The translations under genes were made by a program, and so were the position numbers. The notes under the pieces are model-generated. The model saw only the letters and a list, made by a program, of their open reading frames with translations. It searched no databases and was not told the DNA's origin. Shown one piece after another: positions 11,956 to 24,385 of a stretch of 64,000 bases of DNA. Every line of letters begins with the position of its first letter. Position 1 is the stretch's first letter. Source of the DNA: Tubulanus polymorphus (taxonomy: Eukaryota > Nemertea > Palaeonemertea > Tubulaniformes > Tubulanidae); contig NC_134031.1 of the NCBI RefSeq assembly GCF_964204645.1, forward strand, positions 5,687,001 to 5,751,000, written 5' to 3'.

Positions 11956-14900
11956 TTATCTTTTTAAGCAACATTTTTCTTTCAGAAAACGAAACAACGG
12001 TTTTATCGAACCCTTTTCCTTGTTAGGACCAGCTAGCGCCATGAAAGTGGTGAAAAAACCGATTGCAAAAACCCACGAAAATCCGATTGAGCAAAATAAA
12101 AACAGCCCGAACTGATAGTTGAACTGTATCCGGCAAAACAGCATGAAGAACGACGCGCCCAAGGTCGTTATGGCGCCAGCAGTAACCGAAATTCCAACTT
12201 CTTCCAGCATATTTTGAGTGCGCGACTTCCGGTCGTCGTACGGCGCGTAGTAATATCCTTCAGCGAGATGGACGATATAGTCCACGGATAGCCCGACTAC
12301 TAAACATAAATTCAATGATTCCAGAGCCTGAAATAGAAATACCATTTACGATGCTACCATATGTTCTCATATGAAACGGAGTGCTTAGACTACGACCTCG
12401 AATCCAACCTACGATGTGAGATATTTTTTACGCGAAATCTATTCGGTAAAAGGGCTAAAAGCAAAAATTGATACCATTATATTGTTTTATTAATTTTATC
12501 AATTCAAAATGTGACCCTGGACGATTATGAGAATCGAGGTATCATTTTATTTTAGCCTAAGTATTCGATAATCGCATGTTTGTATTAAAAAAAGTTTACC
12601 CCGATTTTCCAGCCCGCGAGAGGAATGACTCCTACGACGCACACGGTAGTGAATGTGATAGTCAAAGTTGCAACGATTCCCGTAATGATATTCATAGTTC
12701 CGATCACTAGCACCGGGCACGCGACCAATATACCTATACCCAATCCGTATATAGCCTGATACACTAACGTCTGGAATTTAAAAATACATATACACTATAC
12801 ATAGACAAATATTTCATGCAGTAACAGAAACGACTGTCAGACCAAGTCTGATACGAATAGATTCACGGTCTAGGCTCATATGGGGACAGATCAAACTGAA
12901 GCCAGTTGCTCTGAAGTTGGCTGAGATAGCCGGTGACGAATACCATATAAACGGGCGGCAGAATCGAAATTTAACGAGTCAAATGCATCCGAAAGACAAC
13001 CAAAATCTTTATCGTTTATATGATGGTTCATTTGTTGCCAATCATTTTTAGCAACAATGCAACAAAATACTTTAATAAAGATGGACTTTTAATAGTCACT
13101 ATATCCCAACGATCCGCTGGTTATTGTATAACCAACTTTTGTCGAATTTAAGCAACTGGCCCCTCAGTCTGATTGCGGGATTCTAGCCTCACCTTTTGAA
13201 TATTCATAGTGTGATACGCGTTCGGAGTGTCGGGAGTAGCGAGAAATCCGTTCTTCAATCCTGCGGGTAAATCATCATTCTAAAACGTGGTAGAAATGAG
13301 AACTCGTTAAAATGCGGCGGACGTATTATTTTTAAGGATTAACTTAGGTCAGAAAACAAATACACTTCTGAAAGCTGTCGGCGTATTTAAAGGACCTGGC
13401 CCGTAGCATGGGAGATAAGGGGGTTACGACGAACCACCCGAAGTCTGAAAAAGTCGGGTCAGCTTTTTAAGTGGATTCATTGAAATTTACTAAAATCTCA
13501 GACTTGTCCTATGAACCCCTGGTCTTGTAGGCCTTCGTGACTGACATTGGACTCCATAGCCTTGAACCGCATTTGCGTCACGAGGCGACGTCGTTACCTT
13601 CGTGAACAGTCGTTTCAAAAAGGTCCATCAACGAAAGGTCACGCTAAGACCCGGTGATTAACTTGAGTCAGAAACCAAATACCATGAAAGCGGTTTAGAG
13701 AATTCAGCTTTAGAATGCGGATACAAAATTGAGATGCTGCCGACTCACGATTTCGCGCATTAGATTTTCCCAATGTTGCATAATGGGTAAACCGGTTGCA
13801 TAGCTCATGCGTTTAGCGTTCAGTGTCGTGTTGAATCTGATGGCAAAATATTTCATTTGATTTCCGTAACTTTGATCTGAAAAGAAGCATGTATTATATA
13901 GGGTATTCGTTATATCTCGGAAACCTATACGTACGTTTACAAGGCACTGATTTTTCTGAAAAGAGATTTCTCGTGTGGCCTAGAACTTCAGAATCAGAAA
14001 ATAATCTCAGTAGATAGTTTAAAAGCCCCTTATTCCAATGGGATTTCTAGAAAAGAGATTTCTCGTGTGGCCTAGAACTTCAGAATCAGAAAATAATCTT
14101 ACTAAACAGTTCAAAAGCCCCTTATTCCAATGGAATTTTAGTAACCCGTTTCGCAATCAAACGTGTAAATGCATCCTTGGAATCGGTAGCAAAACTTGAT
14201 ACAAAAAGAAAACATACAAAATACTCACAAACGCTCTGTATCGTTAGCGTGTGATTGGTTTTCCAGTGACCCAGCAATTTGCTAAAAGTGCTGTAGTCGT
14301 CAAAATTCGTCATTTTATAACCGTTGGCTAACCAATAATCTAATCCAATCTGTAAAGGGTAAGGAAATGTATAATATATAGGTCTTATTTTAATATAACT
14401 AGGTATAAAGCACGAAATAAGGCATGATCTATGATGATGACGACATCACCTCTAGCCAGTTGGTGAAATCGTTACTGAAATTCGCGTTTCGATAAATCCA
14501 CGGCAGGTGATTCATAAAAACCGTCATTTTTTCTTTAGTGATCGGAATACTCATGTCGACATTCGGTGGAAATACTGTCACATTCGGCATGGCGTTATAC
14601 GTCCGAGTTTTCACATGATTCTTAAAAAAATTCACGATAAATGAAATTTGCTGGAAGCAAAAGAATTATTCTTGGTTTTAAATGAAAAGGTATAACTTAC
14701 CAACATATACGATTCGAACTTATCCATGAAACACTCGACTTCCGGTTCACCGGATGTCAAGTTAACCTTGATCTTCAATCGATCGATTTCCGACGCTGAA
14801 AGCTCGCGAAGTCGTTTACACAAATTCTGCAACGAAGAAATTAGAGCTGTGCATCCTTCGAAACATCACGATCTTATGAGGAGCATTGCTATTCACAGAG

Positions 14901-17900
14901 CCCATATACAGTCCAGTTACCCCGACTACGGACTTGATTGCCGATTCGGATCCAGCAGGTGGGCGATTGCGTAACTATGTGAATAGAATGGCCGGACTAA
15001 CTGATAAGTTTGTACTCCATTCTCTCCCTGTTCCCAGGACCATAGCAACCATTCATGTGGTTGTATCTGCACAGTGCTGCGATCTCTGTCGCTCTACGAT
15101 TGTACCCAACCACACACACGTAGGCCTTCACTCAAATTAACGTTATCACAATAAAATATGTCAATGTGTGGAAACTTCAGACACTAAGGTTTTTGGTGAA
15201 CTACAGACTTCGCAAAAAGTTGATCCATTTAATATAACTGAAATCATGGTATCTCCTAAAACCCAAAAATAAACGAATTCTTTTTAGATTCCATGCTGAA
15301 ATCTATATATATATATACATACCTTTAGAGCAATTTGGTTCTCAGGTTTATTCACGTTTAGCGTTTCATCCCAGACGACACTTCCGCTGCACTCATTGAC
15401 ATCTACGATATTCTTGTAATCGCACTTGGACGTGTCCAACGTTTTAAGGCCCCAAACGAAATAAACTCGCAATTTCTCGTCATTTTCCGACTCCCGGAAC
15501 CCGTACAGACGCAACCACGACGACTTGCCGTAGTTATGCCACGATGGGAAAACCTTTATCTGAAACAAAAGGAAAATCGAGGTTTAACACAGAAAATTCG
15601 AAAACACGACATGAACTTATTCGAAGGATTTAGCATACCTGTTCTTCGTCGTCTTCTAGTTGCGTACATGAATACGTAAATAGTCCGAGCATTGCTAGAA
15701 AAAGTAACAATATAATCCAGCGAAACACTTTATGATCGATCAACCTGAAATAAGGGCCGCCGAAAAATCGAACCAGAAGCATTTTCTTTTTTTCCGCGGG
15801 AACATCGGCAGTCGAATCCGCCGTATCCGGTACAACGTTCGGAAAGTCCACAACTGCGTTACTGTGCAGACAGGTTTCAATCGGTTCTAACTGTTTTTCC
15901 TGCGGCCGAGAGACGATCATTTCATCGAGGTTGAAAGCTTTATTTTCAATTCCAAACTTTTCCGTCGTTTCGTGGTCGAGCGATAATTTCTTGTACGCTA
16001 AAATCGACGGCAATTTAGATTGCGCATTTTTACCATCGGTTAATGAATATCGTTTTGTCCTCTGCTCTTCTTTCTGCGTTTTCCCTGAAAGCCGATTTTG
16101 GCCGATGTTTTCTATTTGATTCGAGTTAAGTTCGAAATTTGCGCACGGTCCTTTACAACAGCAACAACAACCGCATCGGCAGCAGCAACTACCGCACCTT
16201 CCTTCAAATTTTAGATGATAGATTATGATAACCGCGGGAAAGAACGTTATTACTGTTAAATAGTTAACTATTATTAGCAGCCCAGAAAATACGCCAAAAG
16301 ATTGGACCATCAACAGCGGTGAAAAAGCGCTGATGAAAAAAGCAATCATCGTTGTCAACGACGTAGCAAACATGGCGCCCGCCGCGCGCCTATACGCGTC
16401 GGACAGACGATGTTCCAAACTGGGATATCGTTTGAACTCCGTCGACCGCCAGGTGTCGTAGAATATGAACATGTCATCGGCGCCGATGCCGATAATGATG
16501 AAAATGGACAGAATATGGAACAAGCCGAAATACTGATAGCCGAACACGATTCGGTAAATCAGGTTCGAGATGACGAAACTGGAAAATACCCCGATCATAC
16601 CCCAGAACGATACCCAGGTTGACCTGGTATGAAACACAAGAAAGAATGCTATGAACAGAAAACTTCCGGCGGTCAAGGCCAAATCTTTATATGCTTGCGT
16701 TCGTATATCAGCAACGTATATCTTATCTTCAAAATAGTAAAGGCCTATGTGGCTCTCAAACCGATCCCTGAGATCTTCGATCAATGCGCGGAATTCTTTC
16801 TTCAGATAATTAAGGGCTATTTCTTTTAATTGAAACTGCGTGATCGAATGACGACTTCGATGTCCGTCGATCGGGGCTCCGGACGTGAAGAAACTTCTTA
16901 ACATTTTCGACCGGACCGGCGATCCCTCAACGACTTGACTATCGCTACCTAAATGCAATATAATTCCATTTCTTGTCTGGCTGTTGTTAAATGCCGATTT
17001 TATGACGTCATCGATATTATCGAAGTTTGGGTCGTAAAACACAGCGGATACTTTTTCATAAGTACCGTCGAAGAATCGAAGAACTGATGTAGGTTTGTCG
17101 CAGCTTTTATTCTGCAACAATCTACAATAGATTTTCCATTGAGGCTCATTGAATAGCTCGTTTTCAATATCTCGCATTCGTTTCAGCTGATCTCTAGTGA
17201 GCATGTTCTTCCGCACGGTCAGATCTTCGTAGTAAAGTTCGACGATTCTGTCCGGGAAACCCCGCGTCCACAGAGGCAACGACTTGTAATGGTCTATCGT
17301 GTATCTGTCGTGAAATCTGATTATGTCTCGGGAGTTGCGGTGGCGCCAGGTTTCGGCGGATTTGTAGGACTGGTGGTCGTGAAGGCTGACCGGAATCGAC
17401 TCGAAATCGATCGGCAGAACGTTGTATCCGATTCCGTAGAGAATTCCCGTGAACGCGGCGAAGAAAACGTGAAACGAAAGAAACAAAACTGCAACGAAAG
17501 AAACAGAAAAAAGCATGGTTATTTCATCATGAGTACAGCATGGGCGTCCCAGGGATTTTTTTTTTTTTGGGGGGGGGGGGTTCGTTTCTAGGATCCTGCC
17601 CCAGAAAACTTTTGAAAATTTCGTGCAAACAGGCGCGTTCTGGTGCAATCCGAGGCCGTCCGATCACGGGCCAATTTACCATTCGGCAGCAATTTCTATA
17701 GAGAGCGCTTATTCCAAACCGAGATCGCAGAATTGTGAAACGATAGGTAGACTGGTTCCCCTTTACTTTGCATGTATCGATTTCATTTTGCTTATTTAGC
17801 CATGTGCCGACGTTCGTCGACGTTTGAAAATTCATAAAAGGGGGTTCGTTCGAACTACCGAGCCCCGCTCGGGACGCCCATGACTCTCGACAAAGCTAAC

Positions 17901-18834
17901 GGGGTTTTCGGTACAGAATTCAGGCGGGGACATATTCCGAACAGGTTAATGAATATATGTATGTATAGCACACATGGGATTTTCTATACTAACGCCGTCT
18001 CTTTATCTTATATTCAAATTATCAATATGATGTCGCGTCTTGAGGAGTACCTACGATCCGGCAGACGATGTGCCGACGTTCGTCAACGTTTGAAAACTCA
18101 AAAAGGGTGTTCGTTCGTACTACTGGACCCTCCTAGGGACGCCCATGGTACGAGCACTTGAATTGAAATTCTTCGCGATTTCTCGCTTAGATAAGTTGAG
18201 AAATAAGCTTAAATGAATTACCAAAGAAAAGGACCGGTTTTCGTATCATCCATTTGCACAAAATCATAGCATCTTCGGTTTCCTCCGTAGCGGGATCGAT
18301 GATACTATCGGTACGATTGGGTTCGGTAGAATTTCGTGTCTGAGATTTCGTTTTAGTGGATGATTCATCGTTTTCTGTATCACAGTTTTTGACTAATACT
18401 TCCGGTATGAATACTGTGTAAACTGGAATATTTTCGTCAGCAGTTCCTCCCTGATCGCCTTCGTCCGACACTTTTACATCGCCTACGTTTACATGACCAT
18501 TTGCTGTATTTTCATTTGGATCTTTACTCTTGATTCCAGTAACTACCTCATTTTTTTCTACATCTGCGGATGTTCCATGATCTGAACTTCTGTTTACTAT
18601 ATCTCCCTCACGTTCACCGAGAGCACTATCAACGTCTTCGACATCTAGATCTCGTTCGATTGTCGGGACATGTATACGTGGTGCTATTTCTTTCACGGGT
18701 ACGTACGACATTTCATCGTCTACGCGGATTACGGGACATGCTGTACTAGCACCGACTCGCGCTTCATCCCGCAACGTGCTCTGAAAGACGGCGGTTTTAG
18801 TAGTTCGATCGTCTGTCTGACATGAAGACGCCAT
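11956..18834 (-). CDS. Dispatched-like RND-family membrane protein, complete
   Basis: Ten exons reconstructed on the minus strand: 18834-18222, 17488-15639, 15559-15323, 14826-14701, 14650-14450, 14349-14229, 13876-13749, 13279-13193, 12770-12600 and 12327-11956. All join in frame through GT-AG introns to 1301 aa. Exon 1 encodes about 200 residues of acidic, Ser/Thr-rich cytosolic tail and the start of TM1. Exon 2 carries the first extracellular loop and a sterol-sensing-type block of membrane helices with GIGADD (about residues 538-543), the paired acid expected in RND proteins. The second half has the matching GLSVDYIVHLAEGY in the last exon. Dispatched proteins release lipid-modified Hedgehog using cation gradients; whether this member does so is inference, since it could be a divergent DISP3/PTCHD-like paralogue. 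Oddity: a Cys-rich cytosolic loop (about 636-653). The start is the ATG at 18834; a longer frame upstream of exon 2 runs into a repeat. The exon 5 donor is GTGATG. Confidence 0.9.
12901..13163. repeat. Palindromic repeat family C, copy 1 (in intron)
   Basis: Begins GCCAGTTGCTCTGAAGTTGG and ends with CCAACTTTTG, AAGCAACTGGCCCC, with ATCCGCTGGTTAT near the right arm. The shorter relative at 58226-58338 has the same arms. It lies in an intron of the Dispatched-like gene, just outside exon 8. Confidence 0.65.
13959..14138. repeat. 92-bp tandem duplication in intron
   Basis: Two units (13959-14050 and 14051-14138) share AAAAGAGATTTCTCGTGTGG, CAGAATCAGAAAATAATCT and CCCCTTATTCCAATGG with only a few differences, so the duplication is recent. 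It lies between exons 6 and 7 of the Dispatched-like gene. Confidence 0.9.
17539..17882. repeat. MITE-like element with 12-bp terminal inverted repeats
   Basis: CATGGGCGTCCC at 17539-17550 is the exact reverse complement of GGGACGCCCATG at 17871-17882. Inside is a run of about 13 T then 12 G (17556-17580). It sits in intron 1 of the Dispatched-like gene immediately upstream of exon 2 and creates misleading open frames there. No transposase. Confidence 0.75.
18068..18147 (+). repeat. Partial second copy of the intronic MITE right end
   Basis: Matches 17800-17882: TGTGCCGACGTTCGT, ACGTTTGAAAA, TTCGTTCG and terminal GGGACGCCCATG. It is a truncated or solo end of the same element about 265 bp away. 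Confidence 0.75.
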
Positions 18835-18840
18835 TTTCAA

Positions 18841-20078
18841 AATAATTTCGGCGTCAAAACTACAAAAAAGGAGAGTTCAATCGCTTAGTCAGTGAGTGAA
18901 ATGAAACGCTTAACTTATTCATTATATAAAGAACGTTTTCGACATGTCTTGATCAATTACTTACATAATATCCCCCGACAGCGATCGCAAAAAAATACTA
19001 TATATATGTTTAATATCCAAGTCTAACGGACACCAAAAGCCCTGAAATAGCCGGTTATGTGAAATGGATTCTACTATACTGCGGTTCATAAATACTTAAC
19101 ATACTAGATTCGTTCGACGCGTGTCTATATATAACGCGTTCATGTTTACTGCAGTGTCGTCTATGTTCTCCACCCATAGATCGATCTCGTACTCAATTTA
19201 TAAATATACACAATGACTTGTGACTGTCACCGCCGGGCAACAGTTCACTAAAGTTCATTCATTCACCGTGAAAATTAGTGGCGCTGCTTTCTTTAAATTC
19301 TTATCACTTTTTAAGTGTTGTTTTTGTATAACAATAACAATAATATTTGTATGCATATATGTGCGTAATATTTTTCCTCCATATACCATGGAAATTGTAG
19401 GACTGTAAATAAAATCGTAATCGTAATCAAATGCAATTTTAATTATCTCTTATGTATATATTGTTGAATTTTATGTTTTAATCTTTAAAGTTTTATATGA
19501 AATGTTGTATCCTCTATATACCAATGCTTAGTCAGAGAGTGAAAACCTTTTGCATTTGTATTTGTATTTGCATGGCATTAAGAGATAAATCTGTTGAACT
19601 TCGTTTTAATATTTCATTTATTTCATTACTAAATTTACAAACAACATCTGCATATACGAATCTAAGATATTGAATAAGAATTCCCAACAGCAAACTAGAA
19701 TATCAATTTTGTAGTGAGACGTTTAGAAACCATTCAGGTCGTAGGTGAGGTGTCTACGAATTGTTCAATAGTGATTTGAATAAAAATTAGACCTTAGTTT
19801 AAACCGATTGAATTTAGAGTAAGCTTATTGAAAATTAATCATCAGATCAGGAGGGGATTGGGTAATCACGCTAGACTCTGATCAGAGATTTTCTTTTAAA
19901 AGAAAAAGAATGTATATTTGATTCACTCAGGATTCCATTCACGTTAATCTGCTGTTTTGCAACGGATATGCTTTCTATAAGTATTCTTGGAAAGCCCCCA
20001 AACCCGTTAGACAAATCCAATCATCGGCGACTGTTCTGAATGATTCAACAAACTTTACTTGGATTGTATACAGGGTCA
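18841..20078. other. Intergenic, no gene seen
   Basis: AT-rich sequence between the start of the Dispatched-like gene and the 3' end of the oxidase gene. The two genes are both on the minus strand, so this stretch should hold the promoter and 5' UTR of the former and the 3' UTR of the latter. I found no convincing individual sites. Confidence 0.5.
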
Positions 20079-20530
20079 TTAGTATAGATTAAACGCTGCT
20101 AAAAGCGTCAACAGTGAAAACAGTGGAGAGAAACGCGACGAAAATGACGACAACGCGCCCCCTGTGTACGGCAAGTCGGAACTAACACAATGCAACCCGG
20201 TAAAGAATCTATCCGGATCGTACTTTCGCTTGATAGCTAGCAATCTGGTGTAATGCGCGTCACCCCAATATTCGGTTTTCCAACTGACCAGGTCGGCATC
20301 GGTCCCGTTGTAATAAACGCCGTAACCCAACTTGTAAAACTCCGAGGAAAAGTCTTTCAGTACGCTTTTTAACCAGTATTTGCTTCTCTGATCGTACCAG
20401 CCATTGGTGAAACAGGTTAGGGCCATGAGAGCTGATCGGAATCCGGGATGTACAGCCGTGTCGTTCAAACCAGGTTCTGTTGTCTTCTCTGAAGGAAAAA
20501 AAGTTTATCATGTACGCATTTCAAGTTATC

Positions 20531-20643
20531 CAGGACCCAGTTACACAGTTTTGTAAGATTTGGCTCAGAGTTAACTCATTGAAAATGAACTAATTTTTAC
20601 TCAGAGAGTTAACTCTAACTCAAGAGCTTTGGAACTGGATCCA
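20531..20643. repeat. Palindromic repeat family A, copy 2 (intron)
   Basis: CCAGGACCCAGTTACACAG at the left and TTTGGAACTGGATCCAG at the right, with AGAGTTAACTC blocks between; related to 4540-4645. It fills about a third of the last intron of the oxidase gene. Confidence 0.75.
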
Positions 20644-23600
20644 GCAGATTTTTGAGGAATTTGGGCTAGGGAGTTCAAGTTATGGGAAAAATTATAAATA
20701 CAACGACGGTAACTATTTTATTAGACGCACGAGCTTTCGCTACTAATTGTACAGTAGCTCCGCCAGGTCGATAGAAATTAAAGAAGAATATAAATGTAAG
20801 GAGGCATTAAGACATCTCAACTTACTGCCTATTGTAATTGAGGTACATCCGAAGAACCGTGACGTCGGAAAATCTGGGTGTTCGTCAAATTTCTTTTTGA
20901 AAACAGCGGCTAGCGGTGACATGCCGGGACCCCGCAGGTCAGCGGGTTGTATCAGACGGTTTATCACATAATTACCGGTGTCTGCGGTCTCAACTACTTC
21001 TTAAGTATTATATTCGTAAAATGTTGATCTATTGGCTAAAGTTATAACTCCACTGACTCTCCACTCCGGGTGGAAGTCGACCAGTGGTTTGATCGATTCT
21101 GTGGCTTCGGTCCATCCGCCGTAATGTAGCAAGGCGAAACTGACCGAACCTCTGATCGTTTCCTTCGTGATCGGATGACTGTGATTTTTGTGATAAACGA
21201 TGACGTAGCCGCCCCAGTTTTCGGTGAGATTCGAAGCGAGGAGTTTGTTCCAGAAGTCGAGGACTTGTTCGCCGACATTGCCGTGTACAGCGTCATACCA
21301 GGGGAACGAGGTGGTCAGAGTAACGAAACCGTCTTCGGGAGCTGGATGCAATTGAAAGTGAAACTGCGTTATCATCGCAAACACTCCCCCACCACCTCTT
21401 AACGCCCAGAATAAATCAGTATCGCTGGAGAAAGTTCCATCTTCATAAACTAAACCTGAAATGATTAATGTCATGCATTGATGGGTATCGCTAAGTGAAA
21501 TCTTAGCCTCGGAACTGGGCCAAAATAGATTCACACACGGCTGTGGAACATGGCCCAGTGAGTCTAACCCAAACAACCTACCCTTAGGCCATTTATCAAT
21601 TACTTTAGTACGGATATTGTCACGCAAAAAGGAGGGGAAAGGAAAAATAGAAATAAAACAAAAATTATGGTAAAATTATGGTTTCAAAATAGAAGAGAAC
21701 AGAAAAAATATAAAAATGAAATTTTTTCTTTATCGTTTGAGTATTTTCCACTTAACCGAAAAAAATGAGTGAAAATTTTGATGAATTCGATTAAAACGAT
21801 GGGAGAAGTGAAAAATGACTAGATTGAAAATCAAGACGGGATGACAAAATATTGATGAAAACACAAAGGAGGACTAGAATTAATTCTTTTTGATGATTTT
21901 CGCAGAATTCTTGGAGGTGGGTCCGTTCTGCAAGTAATTAAGAAAAGGCCTTATATATTCTCGGTAATAATCTGAATTATTTCGATATACACTCACCATT
22001 TGCTGAAACGTTCACTTTCTTCCCATCAGCCAGGACAGCCGCGAACGATAAAATCTGGTCAACTCCCAGTCCAAACTTGCGACTTAAAGCGCTGTGTCCA
22101 CCGCCTAAAAACCAACCACCCATAGCTACCGAACGAGCTGCACCACCTCATCATATACTCATCAACCTAGAACAAAACATTTATTGCAACCATTTGATAA
22201 AAATTCAATTATGTAACATACATCTAGGTACGCTAGTCTATAAGCAAAATGATATGTCCACATTTGGTTGGTTTTAACATTTGACTTTTTAACTGGAATT
22301 GAATATTAGAGTTATGTGGAATTAGAGTCCGAAGTCAAAGGGATAGCGTATTTTACTACTATGTGTATTCAAAACCTATGTCAACGTTTACTTTTCAATA
22401 TAAAGAAATATGTATAAACAACGTTATCCGTTGATGGAACTATATTATAAGTTCGTGGCACAAAACTGCGCCAGAAAATGTAAAAACACGGTGTGTTGGT
22501 CTATCCTCGGTGACTCCAAGGTTTACCTTCTGATAAAGTAGGCCCCAGTTAACTCCTGTATCGGCAATAACTGAAGATCCCGTTGGGGAATTGGCATCGT
22601 TCAGTATATCGTAACCGAGTTCATTTTATCCATTCTGATCATCAGGGTTTGAAAGCCGGTACTTCTGCCTATATAGTCATGGCCAGACGACAATACGGAT
22701 ATTTGAATGTGATATTTACGGGCGAAGCGTATACTTTTCTGGACGTCGTCTGAAAATGATGAAGAAATGACGAGATATTGAAATTGATAATGATTCATTC
22801 ATGACAGGACTAATATAAAGCTCAGCAACTAACGATGCTTGAAGAAAATTGCACGCAAATGGCGTTGGTTGCGATTTGATTCTAACAGGGCGACAATGGG
22901 GAATGGCGTGACGAACTCTTACGTTGTCCATCTTATCTATTCGATTGGTATTGATTTGAATTGAATTGATTTGATTTGGTGTCCGTTATAAACCCACCAC
23001 ACCTATCGGAAGGGGAACGGGGTTATCTTAACGGCAGATACAAGGATAAAAATTGATTCCTTGATTTTCCCTTTCTGCTGAGCTTAAAAGTTGACCCGGC
23101 CGACCGGCTATCTACCCTGCCCTATCTACCCGTACATTTTTTTAAAATTCCGACCAAGCTAACCATAACACACCCGGCAGCTATAGAAATGAAATGATTA
23201 CAAATTTTTTTGTGATTTACAAAATGACCCGGCCGATCACGAGAAACAAGGTGTTTTTTTAGCCGAAGTATATGACTGTTTGTGTATCCAAACCATAGAC
23301 CTGGATCGCGTTGATTATCATAGAGATCCGGAATATCTCTTGTATTGAACATCCCGATTGTAATATGATAAACTCGAGTGACAGTTGCACACAGGGTGTG
23401 GTCACACGTGTGGGGTGAAGTCAATATCTCGTAGGACTTCAATTAAGAAAATTGTGTTCGGGTTATGCTGGGGTCATATTCACCAGCATTGCCAGATATC
23501 ACTTTCTCAAGATGTTACACGATGTGATTTACGAGTCGTATTCCCGTTCTTTCTTAATTCTATTCTAACTGATAGCAGTTTGATTCGAACGGGATGCCTA

Positions 23601-24047
23601 GCATGGATACGACGTATGAGCGACAAGTATTTCGAAAATTATCTAAATCAATTGAATTAGGTCCAAAAAAAATCACTGATTCGTTGCAACGAATCTACGT
23701 AAATGACAAGTGATATATATGAAGAAGAGTGATATATACACGCAAATGCATATTAAATTCAATGTAATTTGCCTAAAACTAAAAAAAAACTTCATTAGCA
23801 AAATGACGTATTTTCGTGATGAATGCACCAGCTAATCAAATTATGAGTTTGAAAAAATGATATTTATGTATATATCTTTATATATTTGCTTGATCCAGGG
23901 GTAGCTTTGGGTCCTAGAGCACCCCCTTGGGAGATTTCCTTCGTATCATTATTCATTTTCAGTTTTAACGCTATATTTCAGAGTACAAGGTACGATCCTA
24001 GATACATATAAGAGATGATTAAGCGTTGCCTAAAGCGACTAGAATGC

Positions 24048-24385
24048 ATGAAAATGATAATAATGATAATTGTCATTTATGTAGCGCACGTATCCTGACC
24101 AGAGTCAGCTCAGATGCGCTCCAAATTTGGTATCATTACCCCAAGCCTAAAAAACTTTTCCATGTATCAGTCATCTCTTCCTTGAGAGAAGTAACATCCG
24201 AGCAGCTGCTGGGCGTTCAGGAGTCATCTATCAGACCAGGTACCCACTTACTCCTGAGTGGAGAGAGGCAATGAGGATAGTGTCTTGCCCGAGGTCACTA
24301 CGGTAATGTACGGCGTTCGAACCCAAGAGCTGGATTCCCTGAAACGAAAGCTCTAACCTCTCGCCCACACCTCTCGCTCAAAATT
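24048..24385 (-). mobile_element. tRNA-derived SINE
   Basis: Read on the minus strand, the head (from about 24385) has an A-box-like TGGGCGAGAGG followed by a B box GGGTTCGAAC (24324-24314). A body with CGGGCAAGACACT and TCTCTCCACTCAGGAGTAAG follows. It ends with a LINE-type tail (GAGCGCATCTGAGC, GTGCGCTACATAAATG, ATT/ATC repeats). Its tail resembles that of the LINE at 28893-29978, as expected if the LINE machinery mobilises the SINE. It lies in the first intron of the oxidase gene. Confidence 0.8.

Noticed and set aside
15630-17648. Taking the long single frame at 15630-17648 as the complete Dispatched-like gene
   Set aside because: Its first ~53 residues come from the intronic MITE (poly-Pro/poly-Lys from the G/T run). 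A strong GTTGCAG acceptor at 17489 and the phase-matched exon at 18222-18834 give a better model.
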